This document shows, piece by piece, positions 23,567-30,710 of a stretch of DNA of 38,816 bases. This stretch comes from Actinomadura montaniterrae (GTDB taxonomy: Bacteria > Actinomycetota > Actinomycetes > Streptosporangiales > Streptosporangiaceae): positions 1-38,816 of the forward strand of contig NZ_WBMR01000081.1 in assembly GCF_008923365.1 (NCBI RefSeq), given 5' to 3'. Made by a program: the position numbers and the translations under genes. Under the pieces are notes generated by a model, which saw only the letters and a program-made list of their open reading frames with translations, was not told the DNA's origin and did not search any database. Position 1 is the first letter of the stretch. Every line of letters begins with the position of its first letter.

Positions 23567-24653
23567 CGCCACCGCTGTTCCCGACGCCGACGGCGCGTCC
23601 GACGCGACCGCGCTGTGGAGGAAGCTCGGCGACGAGGGCGCGCTCCGGGACCTGTACGAAGGGCCGGGCACCGACCCGGGGCTCGGGCTCGACCCGTTCG
23701 CGCTGCGCGGCCTGCTCGCGTCGCTGGACGCCGGGCACGGTCTCGGCACCACGCTCGGCGTCTGCGTGCAGGCCGCCAGCGCGCTCCCGATCCTGCTCGG
23801 ACGGCGCGACCGGGACGGCGGGACCGTCGCGCGCGTCGCCGAGCAGGCCGTGGCGGGCCGCGCGGTGGTGGCGTTCGCCGCCACCGACGCGGGCGCCGCG
23901 GGGTCGGACCTCACGGCACTGACCACGCGGGTGGAGCTGGACGGCGACGAGGTGCGGCTGGACGGCGGCAAGCGGTGGATCGTCAACGCCACCACCGCCG
24001 ACCACGCGCTCGTCCTCGCCCGGCACCGTCCCGGCGACCACTTCACCAGCTTCACCCTGCTGCTGGTCCCGGCCGGCCGCGACGGCGTCGGCCGGGCCGC
24101 GGCCCCGACCCGCTTCTTCGCGGGGTCGGGGCTCGGCGAGCTGACGTTCGACGGCGTGCGGCTGGACCGCTCGCACGTGATCGGGCGCCCCGGCCAGGGC
24201 CTCGCCGAGTTCGCCCGGCGGATGGCGTCCGAGCGGCTCGCCAGCGCCCTGTGGGCTTCGGCGCTGTGCCGCCGCGTCCTGTCGGACCTGCACGAACGGC
24301 TCACCGCGCGCACGATGCGGGACCGTCCGCTGTGGGAGATCGGCTCGGTGCGGCAGCGGTTCGCCCGCGCGCTGCTGGAGCAGCGCCGCCTGGACGCGCT
24401 CTGCGAGAGCGCCTGCCGGCGGGGCCGCCCGACGCCGGCGCAGGCCATGCTGCTGAAGGCGGCCGGGGGCGAGACGGTCCGGCTGGTGCTGGACGAGGCC
24501 GCGCAGCTGCACGGCGCCGACGGCTTCGCGGTCGGCGGCCTCCAGGAGCTGCGGGCCGAGGCGGCCATGTTCGGCATCGCGGGCGGGACGACGGAGACGA
24601 TGCTCGAAGGCGTCGCCGACCACGCGCCCGAACTCCTGGAGCGGGCGTCATGA
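23559..24653 (+). CDS. Acyl-CoA-dehydrogenase-fold flavoprotein 2
   Basis: This 364-residue ACAD-fold protein is slightly short. FAATDAGAAGSDLTALTTRV is the FAD-contacting barrel segment, GKRWIVNATTADHALVLARH follows, and the C-terminal FGIAGGTTETML corresponds to Y-x-G-G-T-N-E. The catalytic Glu position (YEGT in the canonical enzymes) is Gly here. The first 60 residues are diverged and Asp/Ala-rich. The TTG start at 23559 is supported by GGAGG six nt upstream and gives an 8-bp overlap with protein 1. Tandem, co-translated ACAD-fold genes recall heteromeric alpha2beta2 dehydrogenases, but a dehydrogenase plus an oxygenase is equally possible. Confidence 0.75.
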   Translation: MPDATAVPDADGASDATALWRKLGDEGALRDLYEGPGTDPGLGLDPFALRGLLASLDAGHGLGTTLGVCVQAASALPILLGRRDRDGGTVARVAEQAVAGRAVVAFAATDAGAAGSDLTALTTRVELDGDEVRLDGGKRWIVNATTADHALVLARHRPGDHFTSFTLLLVPAGRDGVGRAAAPTRFFAGSGLGELTFDGVRLDRSHVIGRPGQGLAEFARRMASERLASALWASALCRRVLSDLHERLTARTMRDRPLWEIGSVRQRFARALLEQRRLDALCESACRRGRPTPAQAMLLKAAGGETVRLVLDEAAQLHGADGFAVGGLQELRAEAAMFGIAGGTTETMLEGVADHAPELLERAS

Positions 24654-25261
24654 GCGGCCCGGCCGCGAGCGGCCCCGTTCCGAACGGCGCCGTCGTCGGC
24701 ATCGCCGAGAGGGTGGCGATCGCGTTCGCGCGCGTCGCCGACGTCCTGCCGGACGGTCCGGCCGACGAGCACCGCGCGGGCCGCGTGCTGCTGGACGGCC
24801 TGCTGAGCCGTGCGGCGGGCCCCGCCGTGGCGGGCGCGCGGGTAGCGAAGGGGCACAACGGCCGCCCCTACCTGCCCGACCACCCGCGCATCGGGGTGAG
24901 CGTGTCGCACAGCGGCGGTTACGTGGCCGCGGGCGTCGGCCTCGGCCGCCGGGTCGGGGTCGACACCGAGGTTCCCGCACCCGTCTCCCCCGGCCTGCGG
25001 GAACGCTGCTGCTCGCGCACCGCGCTCGGCGCGCTCCGCCGGCTCCCGCCGGAGCGGGGGCGGCGCGAGTTCGTCCGGATCTGGACGGTCCAGGAGGCGT
25101 GCGTGAAAGGCGCGGGCCTGGGGCTGGCCGGTGCTCCGTGGCGGATCCCCGTCGAGGTCGGGCAGCACCGCGGGCACTGGAACGGCTTCACCTGGCGCAG
25201 CCTCCCCGACCGCTTCCCCGTCCCGGTGTCCTGCGCGTACTCAACGGAAGGAATGCCATGA
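24650..25261 (+). CDS. Sfp-type 4'-phosphopantetheinyl transferase
   Basis: This 203-residue enzyme transfers the phosphopantetheine arm from CoA to the serine of carrier proteins. The signature reads GVSVSHSGGYVAAGVGL then RVGVDTE (metal-binding Asp and Glu) and WTVQEACVKGAG in place of the usual W-x-x-K-E-A-x-x-K. The Lys of KEA is Gln; Glu and the second Lys are kept. A dedicated PPTase inside the operon fits its three free-standing carriers, two of which have unusual serine surroundings. The ATG at 24650 overlaps the previous stop (ATGA). Confidence 0.85.
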   Translation: MSGPAASGPVPNGAVVGIAERVAIAFARVADVLPDGPADEHRAGRVLLDGLLSRAAGPAVAGARVAKGHNGRPYLPDHPRIGVSVSHSGGYVAAGVGLGRRVGVDTEVPAPVSPGLRERCCSRTALGALRRLPPERGRREFVRIWTVQEACVKGAGLGLAGAPWRIPVEVGQHRGHWNGFTWRSLPDRFPVPVSCAYSTEGMP

Positions 25262-26202
25262 GCGACGGACTCAGCTGCTACACCGGCAATCTCGTCGCCT
25301 ATCTCGAACGGCACGAGACCGACCCGGCCGGCCGGGTGGCCCGCTCGATCCGCGTGGCCGTCCGCACCGACCTGCCCGACGGATCGCTCGCGATCTCGCA
25401 CCATGCCACGCCGCTGCACCGGCTGCCGGACGGCGGTGAGCTGCGGTATCGCTCGGCGCGCGACCGCGACGCGGCGCTCCACGGGATCAGGGCGGAGTTG
25501 GACGCGCAGGGGCAGGTCCTCGTGGTCGCCGACAGCTCGCTGCTGCCGTGGTCGCCCGGTACCGACACGGGCGCGCCGCACTACCTGCTGGTGACCGGCT
25601 TCGACGACGGCCGCTGGCACGTCGTCGACCGGTTCTCCGCCCTGCTGCCCGGCGGCGGCGAGCAGAGGCCGTTCGACGGCCGGCTGGGCGAGGAGGAGTT
25701 CGCCGGGCTGCTGCGGCCCCGCGACCCGCTCCCGCCGGAGCAGCGGCGGCGCAACGAGCACGCGTTCGGGTTCCCGGTGCCGGTGCCGCCGGACGGCGAC
25801 CACCAATGGCTCGCCCGCGTCCCGGACGAGTCCGGAGACGGCGCCGTCCTGCCCGGGCAGTGGATCACCGACCCGGCGCGGGCGCTCGACCGGCTCGCCG
25901 AGCACTTCGCCTCCGGGCCGGGCGGCGGGCGGCTGCTGGAGGACGTCTGGGCCGTGGCCCGCCACCACACCTTCCGCTACGAGCGGCTGCGGGACCGGCT
26001 CGACGGCGCGGACGAGGCCTACAGCGCCTGGAACGAGCTGCCGAGGGCCGTCCGCTTCGCCCACGAGTCCGCGCAGCGGGGCCGCGCCCGCCCGTCGCTG
26101 ATCGCGACCGCGTTCGGCCGGTTGAGCCGCATCGAGGACGACCTGCGCGAGCCGCTGGCCGCGCGGGGCTATGGAGTGCAGATGGAAGGAGCGAAGACAT
26201 GA
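25258..26202 (+). CDS. BtrH-fold cysteine acyltransferase/peptidase-like protein 2
   Basis: This 314-residue protein shares the BtrH-like pattern of the first operon gene: an N-terminal Cys (GLSCYTGNLVAYLE, Cys7), ADSSLLPWSPGTDTG with the same A-D-x-x-x-L-P-W-x-P block, His108 in APHYLLVTGFDDG and Asp124 in WHVVDRFSAL. Outside this block the two are little alike; the C-terminal half has charged helices (LRDRLDGADEAYSAWNELPR). The role may be to transfer or hydrolyse the acyl-ACP intermediate. The gene overlaps the PPTase (ATG at 25258) and A2 (ATGA), so its product is made together with A2. Confidence 0.6.
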   Translation: MSDGLSCYTGNLVAYLERHETDPAGRVARSIRVAVRTDLPDGSLAISHHATPLHRLPDGGELRYRSARDRDAALHGIRAELDAQGQVLVVADSSLLPWSPGTDTGAPHYLLVTGFDDGRWHVVDRFSALLPGGGEQRPFDGRLGEEEFAGLLRPRDPLPPEQRRRNEHAFGFPVPVPPDGDHQWLARVPDESGDGAVLPGQWITDPARALDRLAEHFASGPGGGRLLEDVWAVARHHTFRYERLRDRLDGADEAYSAWNELPRAVRFAHESAQRGRARPSLIATAFGRLSRIEDDLREPLAARGYGVQMEGAKT

Positions 26203-27737
26203 CCGAGCGGACCCTGTACGAGTGGTTCGCGGACGCGGCGTCCCGGTATCCGGAGGAGACGGCGCTCGAGGCGGGCGGTGAGACGCTGACCTATCGCGAG
26301 CTCGCCGGGGCGGCCGAGCGGGTGGCGGCGGCGGTGGCCGCGGCGTGCGGCCCCCGCCCGAGGCGCGTGGGCCTCGCCGCCGAACGGATCCCGCTGACCT
26401 ATGCCGGTTACCTGGCCGCACTGCGGCTCGGCGCGACGGTCGTCCCGCTCAACCCCGTCTTCCCCCCGGAGCGCAACGAGACGATCGCCCGGTCGGCGGG
26501 CGTCGACGCCGTGATCACGGGAGAGGAGCCGTCGGGGCCGCTGCGCGAAGGGCCGTGGGCCATCGTGCGCGGCGACGCGCTGCGGGAGGGGGCGGGCGGA
26601 CCGGCCGGGGCGCCACCCGTGGCCGACGATCCCGAACCGGTCGCCTACATCCTGTTCACCTCGGGTTCGACGGGCGCGCCGAAGGGGGTGCCGATCGAGC
26701 ACCGCAACGTCTCCCCCTACCTGGCGTACAACATCGAGCGGTACGAGGCGGGGCCGGGCTGCCGGTTCTCGCAGACCTTCGACCTGACCTTCGACCCGTC
26801 GGTGTTCGACATGTTCGTGGCCTGGGGTTCGGGCGCCGCGCTGGTCGTGCCGGCCAAGGACGAGGTGGGCGACCCGGCGGGCTTCGTGCGCGACCGGGGC
26901 ATCACGCACTGGTTCTCGGTGCCGTCGGTGGTCTCGCTGGCCCGGCGGATGCGCCGCCTCCCGCCCGGGAGCATGCCGGACCTGCGCTGGAGCCTGTTCG
27001 CCGGCGAGCAGCTCACGACCCGGCAGGCCGCCGCGTGGCACGAGGCCGCGCCCGCGAGCACGCTGGAGAACCTCTACGGCCCGACCGAGCTGACGATCAC
27101 CTGCACCGGCCACCGGCTGCCGTCGGACCCGGCCGCCTGGCCCGCGACCCGCAACGGGACCGTGCCGATCGGCGAGGTGTACCCGTCGCTGGAGTCCGTG
27201 ATCCTGGACGAGGACGGGCGGCCCGCCGAGGAGGGCGAGCTCTGCGTCCGCGGCGTCCAGCGCTTCCCCGGCTACTTCAACCCCGCCGACGACGAGGGCC
27301 GGTTCGTCTCGTACGAGCCCGGCGGCGGCCCGGCCGTGCCCTACGACGGCTCCGCGCCCCTCACCGACCGGCACTGGTACCGGACGGGCGACCGGGTGGA
27401 GCGGGGACCGGACGGCGGGCTGGTGCACCTCGGCCGCCTCGACGGCCAGGTCAAGATCCACGGCTACCGGGTCGAGCTCGGCGAGATCGAGGCGGTCCTG
27501 CGCGGGCACCGGGCCGTCGAGGACGCGGTGGCGCTCGTCGCCGGCGAGGGCGACGCCGCCGATCTGCGCGTCGCCTACACCGGCGACGAGGTCCCGGCGC
27601 GGGAGCTGAGGGAGCACGCCGGGCGGAGTCTGCCCTGGTACATGGTGCCGCGGGCGTTCACCCGGATGCACGGGTTCCCGCTCAATCCGAACGGCAAGGT
27701 CGACCGCCGCCGGATCGAGGCGCTCGCGGGCGCATGA
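26199..27737 (+). CDS. Stand-alone NRPS-like adenylating enzyme A2
   Basis: This 512-residue adenylation protein is close to NRPS A domains: ILFTSGSTGAPKGV (A3), FDLTFDPSVFDMFVA (A4 with the amino-binding Asp), LENLYGPTEL (A5), YRTGDRV (A7), GRLDGQVKIHGYRVELGEIE (A8) and NPNGKVDRR (A10 Lys). It has no attached carrier, so it must act on ACP2 or ACP3 in trans. The motifs are closer to amino-acid activation than to fatty-acyl ligases. Two adenylating enzymes with three carriers imply two different acyl building blocks or an activation plus a protecting step. The ATG at 26199 overlaps the previous stop. Confidence 0.85.
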   Translation: MTERTLYEWFADAASRYPEETALEAGGETLTYRELAGAAERVAAAVAAACGPRPRRVGLAAERIPLTYAGYLAALRLGATVVPLNPVFPPERNETIARSAGVDAVITGEEPSGPLREGPWAIVRGDALREGAGGPAGAPPVADDPEPVAYILFTSGSTGAPKGVPIEHRNVSPYLAYNIERYEAGPGCRFSQTFDLTFDPSVFDMFVAWGSGAALVVPAKDEVGDPAGFVRDRGITHWFSVPSVVSLARRMRRLPPGSMPDLRWSLFAGEQLTTRQAAAWHEAAPASTLENLYGPTELTITCTGHRLPSDPAAWPATRNGTVPIGEVYPSLESVILDEDGRPAEEGELCVRGVQRFPGYFNPADDEGRFVSYEPGGGPAVPYDGSAPLTDRHWYRTGDRVERGPDGGLVHLGRLDGQVKIHGYRVELGEIEAVLRGHRAVEDAVALVAGEGDAADLRVAYTGDEVPARELREHAGRSLPWYMVPRAFTRMHGFPLNPNGKVDRRRIEALAGA

Positions 27738-27763
27738 CTCGCGCCGTCCGGGCAAGTCCCTAT

Positions 27764-27783
27764 GTAACGGCATGACCTGTTAC
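27764..27783 (+). promoter_or_regulatory. Inverted repeat before the DMT exporter gene
   Basis: GTAAC-N10-GTTAC lies in the 57-bp gap between A2 and the exporter, the longest gap after the first intergenic space in the operon. It might be a weak attenuator or an operator for an internal promoter. Confidence 0.3.
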
Positions 27784-27794
27784 GAGGAGGAGCA

Positions 27795-28787
27795 GTGACC
27801 GCCAAGATCCGATCCGCGGCCGGCCTCGCGCTCCCGGTCGTCTTCGTGCTGATCTGGAGCAGCGGCTACCTGGTCGGCTCGATCGGCGCCCACGCGGGGC
27901 CGCCGCTGGGCCTGCTGGCGTGGCGGTTCGTCATCGCCTTCGCCGTGCTCGCGGCGATCTCGCTGGCGACCCGGGCGCCCTGGCCGTCCGGACCGCGCAC
28001 CTACCTGCATCTGCTGGCGATCGGGATCCTGCTGCAGACCGTCCAGTTCGCCACCCTCTACCTGGCGCTCGGCATGGGCGTCCCCGCGGGGCTGTCGTCC
28101 CTGATCCTCAGCGCGTGCCCGCTGGTGGTCGGCGCCGCCGCCGTCCCGCTCTTCGGTGAGCGGCTGGCCGGGGCGCAGTGGCTCGGGCTGGCGCTCGGCC
28201 TCGCCGGGGTCGGCGTCTCGCTCGCCGAGAAGCTCGCGGGCGGCGGGAAGCTGGCCGGATACGCGCTCGTCGCGCTGGCGCTGGCCGGGTTCGCGGCGGG
28301 CACGCTCTACCAGAAGGCCGCCGGCCTGAAGGTGGACCTGCGCACCGGGACCACCGTCCAGCTGTTCGGCGCGATGGTGACGACAATCCCGCTCGCCCTG
28401 CTGCACGGCGGGATGCGCCTCCCGCTGACGTTCCCCGCGGTCGGCTCGCTGGTCTGGCTCGCGACGGTGAACTCGATCGGCAGCTTCACCCTCTTGTTCG
28501 TCCTGCTGCGGATGCGCGGCGGCGGCGCCGCGACCAGCCTGCTCTACCTGGTCCCGCCGGTGACGGCGCTGCTCGGCGTCCCGATCCTCGGGCAGAGCGT
28601 CGGGTGGAGCGTCTTCGCCGGGATGGCGGTGTCGGGCGCCGGCGTCGTGCTGGTGCTGCGCGGCGGACGCCGTACCGAGGAGGAACGCACAACAGATGAA
28701 GAGGACGCGGCGCGCACCGCGGAGCCCGCCCGGAGCAGAGCCCGCGACGTCCCCGTCCGCGACTACGCCAGGAGCGCGAACCGATGA
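27795..28787 (+). CDS. EamA/DMT-family exporter of the cluster
   Basis: This 330-residue permease has about ten hydrophobic helices in two EamA repeats (LIWSSGYLVGSIGAHAGPPL opening; VPPVTALLGVPILGQSV in repeat two), typical of RhtA/YdcZ-like exporters of amino-acid-like metabolites. A 40-residue charged C-terminal tail (RRTEEERTTDEEDAARTAE) is unusual and presumably cytosolic. GTG at 27795 is preceded by GAGGAGG. Its place in the operon, overlapping the ProA-like gene (ATGA), argues that it exports the pathway product or an intermediate and gives self-protection. Confidence 0.85.
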   Translation: MTAKIRSAAGLALPVVFVLIWSSGYLVGSIGAHAGPPLGLLAWRFVIAFAVLAAISLATRAPWPSGPRTYLHLLAIGILLQTVQFATLYLALGMGVPAGLSSLILSACPLVVGAAAVPLFGERLAGAQWLGLALGLAGVGVSLAEKLAGGGKLAGYALVALALAGFAAGTLYQKAAGLKVDLRTGTTVQLFGAMVTTIPLALLHGGMRLPLTFPAVGSLVWLATVNSIGSFTLLFVLLRMRGGGAATSLLYLVPPVTALLGVPILGQSVGWSVFAGMAVSGAGVVLVLRGGRRTEEERTTDEEDAARTAEPARSRARDVPVRDYARSANR

Positions 28788-30067
28788 CCGATGACATCCT
28801 GCGCCGCGCCCGCGAGGCGCAGCGCGCCGCACCACCCGTCGGCGACGACGCCTACCCCTCGTTCGTCCAGGCGGCCCGCAAGCGCATGGCGGCGCACTGG
28901 CCCGACCTCACCGGCGCCGGCGACCGCGACGTCGAGCGGGCCCGCGAGAAGGGCCTGCCGGAGGCCATGCTCGACCGGCTGCGGCTGGCGGACCGCCACC
29001 GCGACGCCCTGGACGCCGCCTTCGACCGACTCGAACGGGACCTCCCCCGCACCGCGCGGACCGGCGAGAGCGTGCGGGGCATGGGAGAGGTGCGCGCGCA
29101 GCGCGTGCTGCGCCCGCTGGGCGTGATCCTCATGGTCTTCGAGGCGCGCGCCGAGATCACCCTGCGCAGCGCCGTCATGTGCGCCGCGACCGGCAACGCC
29201 GTGCTGCTGCGCGGCGGCTCGGAGGTCGCCGAGACCAACGCGGCGGTCGGCGGCGTGCTGCGCGCCGCGCTCGCCGACGCCGGCCTCCCCGAAGGGCTGG
29301 TGACGATCCTGGACAGCGGCGACCGCAGGCAGTTGCGCGCGCTGCTCAAGCAGGACGACGCGATCGACGTGATCATCCCGCGCGGCGGCCCGAGCCTGAT
29401 CGAGACCTGCCGGACCGCGTCCCGCATCCCGATGATCACCGGCGGCGGCGGGGCCAACCACCTGTACGCGCACCGCACCGCCGACCCGCGCACGGCCGCC
29501 GTCCTCACCCTGGACGGCAAGCTGCCCGACCCGGCGGCCTGCACCGCGCTGGAGACCGTCCTGGTGGACGACGAGCTGGCCGACGCCTATCTGGCGGCCC
29601 TCGCCGAGGCGGCGCGGGCCCCCGACGCCGGAGGGCTCGTGCTGCGCGTCACCGAGGAGCTGGCGGCGCGCGTCCCCGCCGGGCTCGCCGGCCACCTCGA
29701 TCCGGCCCGGCTCGGGCCGCACGACGACGGCCGCGAGTACCTCGACCAGACGCTGGCGGTCCGCACGGTGTCCGGCCCGCAGGACGCGATCGCGCACATC
29801 GGCCGCCACGGGTCGGGGCACACCGAAGGCGTACTCACCACCGATGACGCGGTCGCCGAGGAGTTCTGCCGCCGGGTGGACGCGGCGGCCGTCGTGGTCA
29901 ACGGGTCGCTGCGCCTCAACGACGCGCCCGCGATGGGCCTGGGCGCCGCCCTCGCCATCAGCACCGGCAGGCTGCACGCCCGCGGCCCGGTGACGCTCGA
30001 CCGCCTCTACACCCGTTCCTGGATCATCGACGGGGCGGACACGCCCCGCTTCCGTACCGCGGCCTGA
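28784..30067 (+). CDS. ProA-like gamma-glutamyl-phosphate reductase homologue
   Basis: This 427-residue member of the aldehyde dehydrogenase superfamily is on the ProA branch. Marks are PLGVILMVFEARAEITLRSA (ProA has YEARPNVT), LLRGGSEVAETNAAV (cofactor region), DVIIPRGGPSLIE, and catalytic Cys253 in PDPAACTALETVLV. The substrate loop RPNVT is RAEIT. There is no glutamate kinase (ProB) or ProC nearby, so a housekeeping role in proline synthesis is unlikely. The enzyme class works on acyl thioesters or acyl phosphates through a Cys adduct with NADPH, so reductive release of an ACP-bound acyl as an aldehyde, or the reverse oxidation, is plausible. Confidence 0.8.
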   Translation: MTDDILRRAREAQRAAPPVGDDAYPSFVQAARKRMAAHWPDLTGAGDRDVERAREKGLPEAMLDRLRLADRHRDALDAAFDRLERDLPRTARTGESVRGMGEVRAQRVLRPLGVILMVFEARAEITLRSAVMCAATGNAVLLRGGSEVAETNAAVGGVLRAALADAGLPEGLVTILDSGDRRQLRALLKQDDAIDVIIPRGGPSLIETCRTASRIPMITGGGGANHLYAHRTADPRTAAVLTLDGKLPDPAACTALETVLVDDELADAYLAALAEAARAPDAGGLVLRVTEELAARVPAGLAGHLDPARLGPHDDGREYLDQTLAVRTVSGPQDAIAHIGRHGSGHTEGVLTTDDAVAEEFCRRVDAAAVVVNGSLRLNDAPAMGLGAALAISTGRLHARGPVTLDRLYTRSWIIDGADTPRFRTAA

Positions 30068-30087
30068 ACCCCGAAGGAGGACACACC

Positions 30088-30372
30088 ATGACCGCCAACG
30101 ACCGGACCGCGCCCTCGTCCGGCGAGGTCGCCACGGCCGTCAAGCGGATGCTGATCGCCGAGTCGCGGCTCAGCATGGACCCGGCCGAGCTGGCCGGCGA
30201 CGAGCCGCTCAAGGGCGACGTGCTCAACGTCAGCTCGCTCGGATTCGTCGGCATGTTCGTCCGGCTGGAGGACGAGCTCGACGTCGAGCTGCCCGACGAC
30301 CTGTTCAACGGCCGCACCTTCACCACCGTCGACGACATGGTCGAGGTCGTCGCGGCGGCCGCGGGGCGGTGA
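30088..30372 (+). CDS. Free-standing acyl carrier protein 3 (SSL variant)
   Basis: This 94-residue carrier protein reads LNVSSLGFVGMFVRLEDELD, where the phosphopantetheine Ser is the second S of S-S-L; the usual preceding Asp is Ser, as in ACP1. Acidic helices and the PDDLFNGRTFTTVDDMVE end are carrier-like. AAGGAGG lies 9 nt before the ATG. It overlaps the NIPSNAP gene as GTGA and directly follows the ProA-like reductase, so it is the likely donor for that enzyme. Confidence 0.85.
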   Translation: MTANDRTAPSSGEVATAVKRMLIAESRLSMDPAELAGDEPLKGDVLNVSSLGFVGMFVRLEDELDVELPDDLFNGRTFTTVDDMVEVVAAAAGR

Positions 30373-30677
30373 CCGCCGTGCTGACCTGCCGCATCGACTA
30401 CACCATCGACCCCCGCAAGGCGGGCGAGTTCGCCCGCTACGCCGCCGCCTGGCCGCCGATCATCGAGCGCTGCGGCGGCCGGCTGGTCGGGTACTTCCTG
30501 CCGGGCGACGGCGCGAACAACCAGGCGATGGCGCTGCTGGACTTCGCGTCGCTCGCCGAGTACGAGGCGTTCCGCGGGCGGCTCGCGGCCGACGAGGACG
30601 CCAAGGCGACCAAGGCCGAGGCCGACGCCAACGGATGCGTGCTCGTGGAGTCCCGGACCTTCTTCCGGAGGGCCTGA
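30369..30677 (+). CDS. NIPSNAP-family dimeric alpha/beta-barrel protein
   Basis: This 102-residue protein has the NIPSNAP/ABM ferredoxin-like pattern: CRIDYTIDPRKAGEFARYAA (strand-helix), then GRLVGYFLPGDGANNQAMAL, and SLAEYEAFRGRLAADEDAK. Such proteins form dimers and serve as small enzymes or chaperones in biosynthetic clusters; a cyclase- or isomerase-like role is possible, nothing more can be said. GTG at 30369 overlaps the ACP3 stop, so it is co-translated with ACP3. Its end carries the first half of a 23-bp tandem duplication. Confidence 0.7.
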   Translation: MTAVLTCRIDYTIDPRKAGEFARYAAAWPPIIERCGGRLVGYFLPGDGANNQAMALLDFASLAEYEAFRGRLAADEDAKATKAEADANGCVLVESRTFFRRA

Positions 30678-30710
30678 GGAGCATGGACCGGAGGGCCTGA
30701 GGAGCATGGA
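30665..30710 (+). repeat. 23-bp perfect tandem duplication across a gene junction
   Basis: Copies 30665-30687 and 30688-30710 are identical. Each holds the end of the NIPSNAP gene (CGG AGG GCC TGA), a ribosome-binding site and an ATG with two more bases. The duplication thus doubles the RBS-plus-start of the amidase gene and makes a five-codon mini-cistron between them. Perfect identity suggests a recent slippage event. Confidence 0.9.
30683..30700 (+). other. Five-codon mini-cistron MDRRA created by the duplication
   Basis: ATG GAC CGG AGG GCC TGA is preceded by its own GGAGGGCCTGAGGAGC and stops 5 bp before the amidase ATG at 30706. If translated it would couple or dampen initiation at the amidase. 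It may be just a by-product of the repeat. Confidence 0.4.

Noticed and set aside
28784..30067. Housekeeping proA for proline synthesis
   Set aside because: It lies inside the biosynthetic operon, overlaps an exporter gene, has a changed glutamate-binding loop and lacks proB and proC neighbours.
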